Part shown: piece after piece, positions 6,918-14,440 of the stretch
Layout: each line of letters begins with the position of its first letter
Position numbering within the stretch: the stretch's first letter is position 1
DNA from: JBHEMT01 sp046262435
GTDB taxonomy: Bacteria; Chloroflexota; Dormibacteria; Aeolococcales; Aeolococcaceae
Reading direction: 5' to 3'
Assembly: GCA_046262435.1 (NCBI GenBank)
Contig: JBHEMT010000133.1
Location: forward strand, 1-24,847
Length of the DNA stretch: 24,847 nucleotides
Notes under the pieces: model-generated
What the model was told of the DNA's origin: nothing
What the model saw: only the letters and a program-made list of their open reading frames with translations
The model's database searches: none
Translations under genes and position numbers: made by a program

Positions 6918-7553
6918 CTAGGCGCAGCTCCACTGACCTGCCTGCCCCTGCGAGAGCATCCTGGCAGTGATCTCGGACTGCTGCGACGGGTCCCAGATGT
7001 CGGTCCCGCCGTGTCCGTAGAAGGTCGAGTAGGAGAATTGGAAGAGGCCGTAGTGACCGTTGGGGTTGACGGCCCGGGGGTTCATCCCGGACTCGCAGCG
7101 CGCGATCTTGACCATCCAGTCACCGCTGACGCCATGGCGCGCCGCGGCGGCGCGGATGATGCTCTCGATGCTGCCCGCGGAAGCCGGCGCGGACGGCGGG
7201 GGGGCAACCTTGGCCGCAGGCTTGACCGGCTTGGGGGTGGGGGACGCGGTCGGTTCGGCGGTGGGGCGAGCGGTGGGCTTGGCGGTGGGAGCAGCCGTCG
7301 CCGCTGCGGTGGGCGCCGCGGTCGGGTCCGGCTCAGGAGCCGCCAGCTCCGGGATGCGGACGCCGATCCCCCGGGCCTGCAGGCCATGGCCGGAGGTGGC
7401 GGAATCGCCGGAGGTGGCCTCCGGGGAGACTGCCGCGGCGGGGGAGACGGTGTGCGAACCGGACCCGCTGAGCAGGGTGACTGCGATCAGGGGGCTGGCC
7501 GCGAGGGTGACGAGACCGGCGAGGACGCCGCGGGTGCGAAGCGGAAGGGACAA
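6918..7553 (-). CDS. Secreted SLT-type transglycosylase / Rpf-like cell-wall hydrolase (211 aa)
   Basis: Predicted to cut peptidoglycan glycan strands outside the membrane. Residues ~9-30 (VLAGLVTLAASPLIAVTLL) form a signal or anchor helix. Residues ~75-125 are a Pro/Thr/Ala linker with repeats such as PTAKPTARPTAEPTASPTP, presumably crossing the wall. The C-terminal ~85 residues are a lysozyme-like domain: IARCESGMNPRAVN with catalytic Glu154, then NGHYGLFQFSYSTFYGHGG, and a closing GQWSCA with a Cys likely pairing with that in ARCES. The start is TTG at 7553, chosen because AAGGAG lies 9 nt upstream. The transcript has a long 5' leader. Confidence 0.85.
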   Translation of the reverse strand: MSLPLRTRGVLAGLVTLAASPLIAVTLLSGSGSHTVSPAAAVSPEATSGDSATSGHGLQARGIGVRIPELAAPEPDPTAAPTAAATAAPTAKPTARPTAEPTASPTPKPVKPAAKVAPPPSAPASAGSIESIIRAAAARHGVSGDWMVKIARCESGMNPRAVNPNGHYGLFQFSYSTFYGHGGTDIWDPSQQSEITARMLSQGQAGQWSCA

Positions 7554-7564
7554 GCGAAAGCACT

Positions 7565-7775
7565 CCTTGCAGGTGAATCAGTCGGCCGAAAACACGCCCC
7601 GCGCTTCGCTGCGGGCACGTGCCGGTCGCATTCCGTCTGGTCCACCGCTCTGATGGGGCGGTGGGTCGGCGGCGCCCGGGGGCCTGACTGGTGGCTTGTC
7701 CCCGGAACTTGCGGGCTGAGACGTCGAGGGGTCGGCAGCCGCGACCGGGCGACCCTACCACAGGGGTCCCGCCCC
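7565..7775 (-). promoter_or_regulatory. Long structured 5' leader of the SLT gene, possible riboswitch
   Basis: This gene-free stretch between 7554 and 7879 belongs mainly to the leader of the minus-strand SLT gene. A possible -10, TAGGGT, is in the GGTAGGGTC around 7752-7758 (minus strand). Downstream are a 7-bp hairpin with a 9-nt loop (arms 7642-7648 and 7658-7664) and a GC hairpin around 7598-7614, then the AAGGAG ribosome site at 7563-7568. Rpf-type genes in actinobacteria often carry c-di-AMP (ydaO) riboswitches, but I do not see the conserved GGGGUGAAUC element, so the class is left open. Confidence 0.4.
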
Positions 7776-7835
7776 ACTGCAACCACACCGTTCCGAAAAG
7801 CCGCGGGTTCGCGAGCCAGGCCGCGCCTCTGCTGG

Positions 7836-7856
7836 CATAGTTGACTGCCCCGTCAA
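7836..7856 (+). promoter_or_regulatory. Extended -10 and inverted repeat before the acyl-CoA dehydrogenase
   Basis: TGG-CATAGT (7833-7841) resembles an extended -10. It runs into TTGACTGCCCCGTCAA (7841-7856), a 5-bp inverted repeat with a 6-nt centre. This sits over the expected start of transcription, a common place for a repressor site, about 30 nt before ATG 7880. Confidence 0.35.
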
Positions 7857-7879
7857 CAGCAGTCCAGAGGCCCCTGCAC

Positions 7880-9022
7880 ATGCCGCTCAGCGCTGAGCAC
7901 GACGCCCTGCGCGAGTCGATCCGCGACTTTGTGAGCCGCGAGCTGCGCCCCCACGCGGATGAGTGGGAGGCGGCTGAGGGCTTCCCGGACTCGGTGTTCC
8001 TGCGGATGGGGGAGCTGGGTCTTCTTGGGCTGCGCTACCCCGAGGCCTACGGAGGGCAGGGAGGCGACTACTGGAGCGCCATCGTTCTCGCTGAGGAGAT
8101 GGCCCGCTGCGGCTCGGGCGGTGTCGGGATGGCAGTCGCGGTGCACACAGAGATGGCCACCCCGCCGATCCTGCGCTTCGGCACCGAGGAGCAGAAGCTC
8201 CGCTATCTGGTCCCCGCCATCCGTGGCGAGCGCATCGCCGCCCTGGGAATCACCGAGCCCGACACCGGCAGCGACGTCGCCTCGGTGCGCTGCCGCGCGG
8301 AACGCACCGCCTCCGGCTGGAGAATCAACGGCGCCAAGCTCTACATCACCAACGGCGTCAGGGCCGACTTCATCCTGCTCGTCTGCCGCACCGGTACCCA
8401 GGAGGAGGGTGCGGCGGGGATCACCCTCTTCCTGGTCGACCGCGACCGGCCGGGCTTCACTGTCTCGCGCAAGCTGCGCAAGCTCGGCATGCACGCCAGC
8501 GACACCGCCGAACTGGCCTTCGACAACGTCGAGGTGGCCGATGACGCGGTCCTTGGGGAGGTGGGCCGCGGCTTCCAGCAGCTGATGTGGGAGCTGCAGG
8601 GGGAACGGCTGATCGGCGTGGCCGGGGCCATCGCCGGAGCTGCGGTGGCCTTCGAGCAGACCCTGGCCTACTGCAAGGACCGCCACGCGTTCGGGCGCCC
8701 CATCGCCGCCTTCCAGGTCAACCGGCACAAGCTGGCGGACATGTACGCCGAGATCGCGGTGGCCAAGCAGTACGTGTACAGCCTGGCCGAGCGCTGGGAC
8801 AAGGGCGACTACCCGGTTGTGGAGATCTCAATCGCCAAGCTGCTCGTGGGGCAGGCGGTGACGCGGGTGGCGGACACGTGCCTGCAGCTGTACGGTGGCG
8901 CCGGATACATGGACGACATGCCGATCTCGCGCTACTTCCGCGACTCTCGGCTGATCCGGATCGGCGCCGGCACCGACGAGGTGATGAAGGAAATCATCGC
9001 CAAGACCGCGCTGGGGCTCTGA
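7880..9022 (+). CDS. Acyl-CoA dehydrogenase, LCAD-like (380 aa)
   Basis: FAD enzyme that forms the alpha-beta double bond of an acyl-CoA in beta-oxidation or branched-chain catabolism. Family marks in order: ALGITEPDTGSDVASV (flavin and substrate contacts), GWRINGAKLYITNG, RHAFGRPIAAFQ, and LQLYGGAGYMDDMPISRYFRD followed by IGAGTDEVMKEI. The position of the usual catalytic Glu in 'YEGT' is Ala (GAGT), while Glu242 in LQGERLI occupies the place used by long-chain and isovaleryl-CoA dehydrogenases. Activity is therefore expected, but of that subtype. ATG 7880 was chosen because MPLSAEHDALRESIRDFV is the normal family beginning; a TTG at 7841 would add 13 residues. Substrate chain length is not known. 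Confidence 0.9.
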   Translation: MPLSAEHDALRESIRDFVSRELRPHADEWEAAEGFPDSVFLRMGELGLLGLRYPEAYGGQGGDYWSAIVLAEEMARCGSGGVGMAVAVHTEMATPPILRFGTEEQKLRYLVPAIRGERIAALGITEPDTGSDVASVRCRAERTASGWRINGAKLYITNGVRADFILLVCRTGTQEEGAAGITLFLVDRDRPGFTVSRKLRKLGMHASDTAELAFDNVEVADDAVLGEVGRGFQQLMWELQGERLIGVAGAIAGAAVAFEQTLAYCKDRHAFGRPIAAFQVNRHKLADMYAEIAVAKQYVYSLAERWDKGDYPVVEISIAKLLVGQAVTRVADTCLQLYGGAGYMDDMPISRYFRDSRLIRIGAGTDEVMKEIIAKTALGL

Positions 9023-9059
9023 GGCGCCGGGCCGCGTCATGGTGTGCGCGTCCTCCGCC

Positions 9060-9078
9060 CGGGCACGGCAACTGCCCG
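9060..9078 (+). terminator. Possible weak terminator hairpin after the dehydrogenase
   Basis: CGGGCA (9060-9065) and TGCCCG (9073-9078) form a 6-bp stem with a 7-nt loop, 38 nt past the stop. No T-tract follows. Confidence 0.25.
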
Positions 9079-9134
9079 CTAGCGTGGCGTCACCGGCGTT
9101 GCCCTTCGCGGGCGGGGTGAACTCCGGCGCGGGC

Positions 9135-9140
9135 TAGACT
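9135..9140 (+). promoter_or_regulatory. -10 element TAGACT, leaderless start of the AIM24 gene
   Basis: TAGACT lies 9 nt before GTG 9150. The same hexamer with the same spacing precedes ATG 14441 elsewhere in the window, which strengthens both calls. Confidence 0.55.
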
Positions 9141-9149
9141 CGGAATCGC

Positions 9150-9950
9150 GTGGCCGTGCGCGCGGCCGCTTCGGAGATGGACATGCAGGACCGCATCCAC
9201 GGCACCACCATGCCGGTGCTCGAGATCTCCCTCGAGCCCAACGAGACGATTGTCGCGGAGTCCGGCGAGCTGTCCTGGATGACCCAGAGCGTGGTCATGC
9301 AGACCACCACCCAGGGCGGTGGCGGGGGTGGCTTGTTCGGTGCGGCAAAGCGCTCACTGGCCGGTGGCACCTTCTTCATGACCGGCTACACCGCGGTGCA
9401 GGCGCCCGGAATGGTGGCCTTCGCCGCCAAGCTGCCCGGGCAGATCTTTCCCATCGACATCGTCGCCCAGCAGGGGATGGGCTATCTCGCTCACCGGCAT
9501 GGCTACGTGTGCGGCACTCCCGGGGTTGCCCTGGGCATCGGCTTCCAGCAGCGGCTCGGCGCGGGAATCTTCGGCGGTGACGGCTTCCGCCTGCAGCACA
9601 TCACCGGCGAGGGACGCGCGTGGGTGGAGCTCTCCGGCGAGGTCGTGGTCTACGACCTGCGTCCCGGCGAGGTGCTGCGCGTGCACCCGGGCCATGTCGG
9701 CCTCTTCCAGGAGTCGGTGCGCTTCGGTATCACCACAGTCAGAGGCATCAAAAACAAGCTCTTCGGGGGCGACGGCATCTTCCTCGCCGAGATGACCGGC
9801 CCGGGGCGGGTGTGGCTGCAGTCGCTACCGATCTCGCGGCTTGCCCATGCCCTCAGCCCCTACCTGGTGGGTGCCAACGTGGAGGGCGGCGCCGGAGCGG
9901 GTGCGGCCGCGGGGATCGCGGGCAGTGTGCTGCGCGGTCTGACCCGCTGA
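9150..9950 (+). CDS. AIM24 / TIGR00266 family protein (266 aa)
   Basis: Beta-rich protein of the family named after yeast mitochondrial AIM24; bacterial members have no settled function. Visible family traits are VLEISLEPNETIVAESGELSWM near the start, the Gly-rich GGGGGGLFGAAKRSLAGGTFF with MTGYTA, then LPGQIFPIDI, WVELSGEVVVYDL, LRVHPGHVGLFQESVRF and GIKNKLFGGDGIFLAEMTGPGRVWLQSLP. No signal peptide or membrane segment is seen, apart from a Gly/Ala-rich tail (GAGAGAAAGIAGSVLRGL). The GTG at 9150 is supported by the -10 TAGACT 9 nt upstream; ATG 9180 is an alternative. It appears to be transcribed alone. Confidence 0.85.
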   Translation: MAVRAAASEMDMQDRIHGTTMPVLEISLEPNETIVAESGELSWMTQSVVMQTTTQGGGGGGLFGAAKRSLAGGTFFMTGYTAVQAPGMVAFAAKLPGQIFPIDIVAQQGMGYLAHRHGYVCGTPGVALGIGFQQRLGAGIFGGDGFRLQHITGEGRAWVELSGEVVVYDLRPGEVLRVHPGHVGLFQESVRFGITTVRGIKNKLFGGDGIFLAEMTGPGRVWLQSLPISRLAHALSPYLVGANVEGGAGAGAAAGIAGSVLRGLTR

Positions 9951-10000
9951 GCCACCGGCTGACCTGGCGGCGGGGTCGGTGCTGCTGAAGAGGTCAGGGA

Positions 10001-10474
10001 CTAGTCACGCGCCCGCAGAGCCGGGGAAAGGAGTGCCGCGTCTCGCTCGCGGAGGAGCGTGTCGACCTGCTCGAGCCAGCGGAGGCGATGCTCAGCGCGG
10101 CGGTACGCGGCTTGGATGAAGGCCTGATGATCGCCACCGCCGTCGATCCGGGTGGCGGGCGGGCGTTCCGGGACCTCTCCCGGGTCGACCACTGACCGCT
10201 GCTCGAGCTCCTCGAGTGCGAGCACGCTGACCGACGTCCATTCCTCGACCATCTCGGCGAGGTCGAGCTTGGCGCTTTGCAGCGCCACCGAGTCGGTGCC
10301 GTCCGCACGCGGCGTGGTAACCCGCGCGCTGAGCGCCCCGATGTAGCCCTGGAGTTCGCTGAGCAGGGCGATGCCCGGGGCCTCCGCGTGCAGCACCAGC
10401 CGGTGCTCGTGCACTCCGACGGTGATCGTCTCCTCCGTTTCCCGGGATTCGCGCGAGCGGCGCAGGAAGCCCAT
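10001..10474 (-). CDS. Hypothetical protein cotranscribed with pyrE (157 aa)
   Basis: I do not recognise this protein. It starts MGFLRRSRESRETEE, has a hydrophilic, mostly helical composition (LALEELEQRSVVDPGEV; AYRRAEHRLRWLEQVDTLLRERD) and no membrane segment. The ATG at 10474 lies 2 nt after the pyrE stop, which fixes the start; the frame also runs on upstream through pyrE as a high-GC artefact. It is the last gene of the gcvPA-gcvPB-pyrE unit. Its N-terminal half contains strands (ETITVGVHEHRLVLHAEAPG) that could form a small domain. Confidence 0.6.
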   Translation of the reverse strand: MGFLRRSRESRETEETITVGVHEHRLVLHAEAPGIALLSELQGYIGALSARVTTPRADGTDSVALQSAKLDLAEMVEEWTSVSVLALEELEQRSVVDPGEVPERPPATRIDGGGDHQAFIQAAYRRAEHRLRWLEQVDTLLRERDAALLSPALRARD

Positions 10475-10476
10475 GC

Positions 10477-11046
10477 TCAGCTCTGCGCGGCAGTCGAGGG
10501 GGCGGGGAACTGGCTGCGCCGGTAGAGGGCATGCAGCTGAACCCCGCCGGCGGCGAGGGACTCCCGCCCGCCCTCTTCCCGGTCGACGACGACGATTGCC
10601 TCCACGACCTCGGCGCCGGTCTCGCGCACCGCGTCGACGGCCCGGAGGAGGGCTCCGCCCGAGGTGATCACGTCGTCCACGATGGCGCAGCGCGTGCCCG
10701 GCAGCAGCGGCGGCCCCTCGATGGCGCGCCCCGTGCCGTGCTGCTTCGCCTCCTTGCGCACGATGAAGGCCTGAACCGCGGGGCCGTCGCCACCACTCAG
10801 CGCCGCGACCGCTGCCGCGATCGGGTCGGCGCCAAGGGTGAGGCCGCCGACGGCCTCGACGTCCAGGTGGCGGCACCGCTCGAGGACGGCGCGGCCGACC
10901 AGGTGAAGACCTCGGGCGTCGAGGGTCACCTGCTTGCCATCGAAGTAGAACTCGCTGCGACGTCCGCTGCTGAGCAGAAAGTCGCCGTAGCGGAAGGAGC
11001 GCCGATGAAGCAGGGCGCGCAGCTCCTCGCGCTCGGCCTCGGTCAT
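10477..11046 (-). CDS. pyrE: Orotate phosphoribosyltransferase (189 aa)
   Basis: Joins orotate to PRPP to give orotidine 5'-phosphate in pyrimidine synthesis. The PRPP-binding motif is CAIVDDVITSGGALLRAV at about residues 121-138. The N-terminal SGRRSEFYFDGKQVTLDARG is the usual orotate-side segment ('SG..S.YY.D.....'), and VEAVGGLTLGADPIAAAVA is the family strand-loop. The flexible-loop lysines appear as FIVRKEAKQHGTGRAIEG. The length is usual. ATG 11046 overlaps the gcvPB stop (ATGA), an odd metabolic pairing but clearly one operon. Confidence 0.93.
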   Translation of the reverse strand: MTEAEREELRALLHRRSFRYGDFLLSSGRRSEFYFDGKQVTLDARGLHLVGRAVLERCRHLDVEAVGGLTLGADPIAAAVAALSGGDGPAVQAFIVRKEAKQHGTGRAIEGPPLLPGTRCAIVDDVITSGGALLRAVDAVRETGAEVVEAIVVVDREEGGRESLAAGGVQLHALYRRSQFPAPSTAAQS

Positions 11047-12695
11047 CCCCCGGCAGTCCAGCGCAGCACGGGATGGCGGGCTGCAGCAACTTCGTCCACC
11101 CGCTCCACTGGTGCGTGACGTGGGGCGGCCTGCACATCGGTCAGGTCGGCGTCCGCCTCGGCGACGATCGCGGCACAGATGTCCGCCAGGTTGTCCAGGC
11201 TCTGCTTGGACTCGGTCTCGGTGGGCTCGAACATGAGCGCTTCCGGCACCGTGGTCGGGAAGTAGACGGTCGGCGGGTACACCCCGTAGTCGATCATTCG
11301 CTTGGCCACATCCATGGCGCGCAGGCCCGGCACCCGGCCACCCTTGGTGGACGCGACGAACTCATGCATCGTGGGTGAGTCGACGGCCATCGGGAAGAGC
11401 CCGGCCAGCCGGCTCTGCAGGTAGCGTGCATTGAGCACGGCGTTCTGAGCCACCTCGGGCAGGGTGTCGCCGTAGGCGCGAATGTAGGCGTAGGCGCGCA
11501 CCAGCATCCCCACGTTGCCGTGGAACGAACGCACCTTGCCGATGCTCTGGGGCCGTTCGCCGTCGAGGAAGTAGCTGCCGTCGGCGCGCCGCTCCACGGT
11601 GGGCACGGGCAGGTAGTCGACCAGCCGCGCGCTGACCCCCACCGGGCCCGCCCCCGGACCGCCGCCCCCGTGCGGGGTGGAAAACGTCTTGTGCAGGTTG
11701 AGGTGGACCACGTCGAAGCCCATGTCACCTGGGCGGGCCATCCCCACCAGGGCGTTGAGGTTGGCGCCGTCGTAGTAAAGGAGACCGCCTGCATCGTGAG
11801 TGCGCCGGGAGATCTCAAGGATGTCGCGCTCGAAGACCCCGAGAGTGTTGGGGTTGGTGAGCATGATCGCGGCGACCCGGTCGTCGAGGTGACGCTCGAA
11901 GTCGGCGACGTCCACGGTGCCGTCCGGGTTGCTCTTCACCGTGACCACGCGCAGTCCGCAGAGCGCCGCTGATGCAGGATTGGTGCCGTGGGCGCTGTCG
12001 GGAATCAGCACGCTGTCCCGCCCGGTGTCGCCGCGCGACGCGTGGTAGGCCTGGATCATGCGCAGCCCGGTCCATTCGCCGTGGGCGCCGGCGGCGGGCT
12101 GCAGTGACATCCGCGACATCCCGGTAACCCGGGCCAGCAGCCGGTCCAGCTCCCACATGAGCGCCAGGGTTCCCTGGGTGTCGGCTTCGTCCTGGTAAGG
12201 GTGAAGCGAGCCGAAGCCGTCGAGGGCGGCGAGGTGCTCGTCGACGACCGGGTTGTACTTCATCGTGCATGAGCCCAGCGGGTAGATGCCCTGGTGAAGG
12301 TTGTGGTTGCGCCGTGCGAGGCGCCCGAAGTGCCGGGCGAGCACCGCCTCGGGGACGGCGGGAACCTCGGCCGGAGCCCGCCGCCGGAGATGCGCCGGGA
12401 GCGCCTCGACGCCGGCGGTGTCGACACCGGCTTCCACCACCCGTGGCCCGCCAAGCACATCGGCGCTCAGCTCGAAGACCAGCGGCTCCTCGCCTGCCCA
12501 CGCCGGTCGTGGCGGCGCCGCCGTGCCTGTGCCTGTGCTACCCGAGAGCGGGGCGGGACCTCCGTGGGCGAGCGCCGATTCCGAGCCGTTGTGGCCATTT
12601 GAGGCCGCAACCGGTGCGGTCTGCATCTGGTCAACCGGGTCCTGGCGCGATGCAGCCTGGGGCCGGGTGTCGCCGCCGGGCTGCGGGTCGCTCAT
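11043..12695 (-). CDS. gcvPB: Glycine dehydrogenase (decarboxylating) subunit 2 (550 aa)
   Basis: C-terminal half of the P protein of the glycine cleavage system. It binds PLP and with GcvPA decarboxylates glycine, passing the aminomethyl group to lipoyl-GcvH. The PLP lysine is Lys336 in HLNLHKTFSTPHGGGGPG. Other family segments are LHQGIYPLGSCTMKYNP, SLQPAAGAHGEWTGL and DSAHGTNPASAALCG. Compared with the usual start (near LVFELS) there is a ~75-residue disordered extension rich in Gln, Pro, Ser and Gly. The ATG at 12695 overlaps the gcvPA stop (ATGA). No gcvT or gcvH is in the window. Confidence 0.95.
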   Translation of the reverse strand: MSDPQPGGDTRPQAASRQDPVDQMQTAPVAASNGHNGSESALAHGGPAPLSGSTGTGTAAPPRPAWAGEEPLVFELSADVLGGPRVVEAGVDTAGVEALPAHLRRRAPAEVPAVPEAVLARHFGRLARRNHNLHQGIYPLGSCTMKYNPVVDEHLAALDGFGSLHPYQDEADTQGTLALMWELDRLLARVTGMSRMSLQPAAGAHGEWTGLRMIQAYHASRGDTGRDSVLIPDSAHGTNPASAALCGLRVVTVKSNPDGTVDVADFERHLDDRVAAIMLTNPNTLGVFERDILEISRRTHDAGGLLYYDGANLNALVGMARPGDMGFDVVHLNLHKTFSTPHGGGGPGAGPVGVSARLVDYLPVPTVERRADGSYFLDGERPQSIGKVRSFHGNVGMLVRAYAYIRAYGDTLPEVAQNAVLNARYLQSRLAGLFPMAVDSPTMHEFVASTKGGRVPGLRAMDVAKRMIDYGVYPPTVYFPTTVPEALMFEPTETESKQSLDNLADICAAIVAEADADLTDVQAAPRHAPVERVDEVAAARHPVLRWTAGG

Positions 12696-14074
12696 GCGGG
12701 GCTGCCGGTGGCCACCCGGGCCATGTCGGCCGCGGCGTCGACGTATCGACTGATCGCGTCCGGCGGGGTGAGCTCGGTGCAGCACACCAGCAGGTGGTCG
12801 GCCGCACCCGCGTCAACCTCGACGAGCGGCAGCCCGGCGATGATTCCACGCTCACGCAGCCGCTCGACCATCGACCGAGCGTCGGTCGGACAGCGCAGGG
12901 TGAACTCCCAGAGAAACGGCTGCTCGGGGTAGGCCAGCGCAAAGCCCGGGAGGGCGGCCAGCCGCTCCGCCAGGGCGTGCGCGCGGCGCGCGCTCACCTC
13001 GGCGACCCGGCTCATTCCCCCCGCACCCATGTGGGCCATGTAGGCGGTGGCGGCGAGAGCCATCAGGGCGTGATTGGTACAGATGTTGCTGGTCGCCTTC
13101 TCGCGACGGATGTGCTGCTCGCGGGTCTGCAGGGTGAGGGTGTACGCCCGGTCGCCGGCGTGGTCCACGGTGAGCCCGACCAGCCGTCCAGGCAACCGGC
13201 GCAGGAGCGTCTGCCGCACCGCCATGAAGCCGACATGGGGGCCGCCGAACTGGGCAGGGATGCCCAGAGGCTGGCCGTCACCCACGGCGACGTCGACGCC
13301 CGTCTCGCCGGGACTGGCGAGCACGGTGCACGCGATCGGGTCGACGGCGGCCACCCCCAGGGCTCCCACGGCGTGGGCCGCCTCGACCAGTGGGCGTAGG
13401 TCGTCGACGGTGCCCTGGAAGGAAGGCTGAGCGACCAGCAGCGCCGCGTGCTGGTCGGTGAGCACCGCGCGGGCTCCTGCCACGGTCGTCGACCCCGCCT
13501 CAGGCTCGACCCAGTCGACGCCGACGGCGCGCCCCTGCGCGTAGGTGGCGATCACCCGGCGCGTCTCGGGATGGACACCGCGCGAGACCGCCACGCGGCT
13601 GCGGCCGGTGTGCGCAACGGCGAGCATCAGCGCCTCCGCGGCGGCGGTGGCACCGTCGTACAGCGACGCGTTGGCCACGTCCAGCCCGGTGAGCGCGCAG
13701 ATCATCGTCTGGAACTCGAAGATCGTCTGCAGGGTGCCCTGTGACGCCTCGGCCTGGTACGGCGTGTACGCGGTGTAGAACTCGGGTCGTGAGATCGTGC
13801 CGAGCACGATCGCCGGCGAGAAGCGGTGATACACGCCGGCGCCGAGAAATGCGTCCCACCCGCTCAGCGGGCGGTTGCGGGCCGCAAGGGCGCTGACGGT
13901 GGCCACCAGCTCCTGCTCGCCCAGCGGCGGCGGCAGCTCGAGCGGCGGCTTTAGCAGCGCGGCCGGAACCGCAGAGAAGAGGTCGGTGACTGAGCCGGCG
14001 CCGACAGCGTCGAGCATCTGCCGTCGTTCATCGTCCGAGTTGGGCAGATAGGCCACGTTGGCAAGTATGCCCAT
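12692..14074 (-). CDS. gcvPA: Glycine dehydrogenase (decarboxylating) subunit 1 (460 aa)
   Basis: N-terminal half of the split P protein, partner of GcvPB. It shows family segments in order: VAYLPNSDDERRQML at the start, then FLGAGVYHRFSPAIV, TAYTPYQAEASQGTLQTIFE, ANASLYDGATAAAEA, GQPLGIPAQFGGPHVGFMA, and the strongly conserved QTREQHIRREKATSNICTN. ATG 14074 gives MGILANVAYLPN; an in-frame ATG at 14143 would add 23 residues that overlap the divergent ORF and do not look like GcvPA. A possible -10 (TACGGT, minus strand, 14124-14119) lies 44 nt upstream. Two-subunit P proteins are usual outside proteobacteria and eukaryotes. Confidence 0.95.
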   Translation of the reverse strand: MGILANVAYLPNSDDERRQMLDAVGAGSVTDLFSAVPAALLKPPLELPPPLGEQELVATVSALAARNRPLSGWDAFLGAGVYHRFSPAIVLGTISRPEFYTAYTPYQAEASQGTLQTIFEFQTMICALTGLDVANASLYDGATAAAEALMLAVAHTGRSRVAVSRGVHPETRRVIATYAQGRAVGVDWVEPEAGSTTVAGARAVLTDQHAALLVAQPSFQGTVDDLRPLVEAAHAVGALGVAAVDPIACTVLASPGETGVDVAVGDGQPLGIPAQFGGPHVGFMAVRQTLLRRLPGRLVGLTVDHAGDRAYTLTLQTREQHIRREKATSNICTNHALMALAATAYMAHMGAGGMSRVAEVSARRAHALAERLAALPGFALAYPEQPFLWEFTLRCPTDARSMVERLRERGIIAGLPLVEVDAGAADHLLVCCTELTPPDAISRYVDAAADMARVATGSPA

Positions 14075-14137
14075 GGCCTCGCGGGCGATGCCGTAACCCG
14101 GAGTGGGTGCCGTAGGGAACCGTATGCCGCCCGGCCG

Positions 14138-14428
14138 ATGCACACCCTCGAGCTGCTCCTGCTCGGGCTCCTGCAGGCTGGCACCGCGCTCTTCCCGGCC
14201 TCCTCACTGGGCCACGCGGTGGTGGTGCCCAGCCTGCTCCACTGGTCGGTGACCGGCGTGGATGCATCCTTTCTTCCGCACCTGGTGCTGCTCCATCTGG
14301 GCACCGCCGGTGCCCTGCTGGTCCTCTACCGAGCGGAATGCGCGGGGATCATCGCGGCCCCGCCCGGTCGTCTAGTCGCGGCTTCCAGGCCGGCGGCGCC
14401 AGGTTTGAGCGCGCCGAGGCGATGGTAG
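14138..14428 (+). pseudogene. Truncated undecaprenyl-diphosphatase (UppP/BacA)-like remnant (96 aa)
   Basis: The first ~65 residues look like the beginning of UppP, the membrane enzyme that recycles undecaprenyl diphosphate: LLLGLLQAGTALFPASSLGH stands where UppP has 'LILGLVQGLTEFLPISSSGH', and LVLLHLGTAGALLVLYR where it has 'VALHLGTLLAVLVYFR'. The family glutamate of the QGxTE motif is missing (QAGTA). After residue ~66 the match stops, and the frame runs into a Pro/Arg/Ala-rich tail with no further membrane helices, against ~270 aa in a whole enzyme. No promoter or ribosome site is obvious. It is most simply a decayed fragment, though a short membrane protein cannot be excluded. Confidence 0.5.
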
Positions 14429-14431
14429 ACT
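14426..14431 (+). promoter_or_regulatory. -10 element TAGACT, leaderless start of the 74-aa gene
   Basis: TAGACT lies 9 nt before ATG 14441. TTGAGC at 14405-14410 could be a -35, but at a short 15-nt spacing. Confidence 0.6.
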
Positions 14432-14440
14432 CGAGCGGGT

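Noticed and set aside
5239..6921. Several long Pro/Arg-rich open frames on both strands
   Set aside because: They are shadows of the repetitive RGG-rich gene and the NUDIX gene; ATGA overlaps single out the annotated frame.
7565..7775. c-di-AMP (ydaO-yuaA) riboswitch
   Set aside because: The gene context fits, but the conserved GGGGUGAAUC-type core was not found, so the class is not assigned.
10475..11137. Upstream part of the long minus-strand frame ending at 10001
   Set aside because: It runs through pyrE in another frame; the real gene starts at ATG 10474, 2 nt after the pyrE stop.
12269..13399. 376-codon open frame on the plus strand
   Set aside because: Antisense to gcvPA and gcvPB, which are unmistakable; its composition is that of a shadow.
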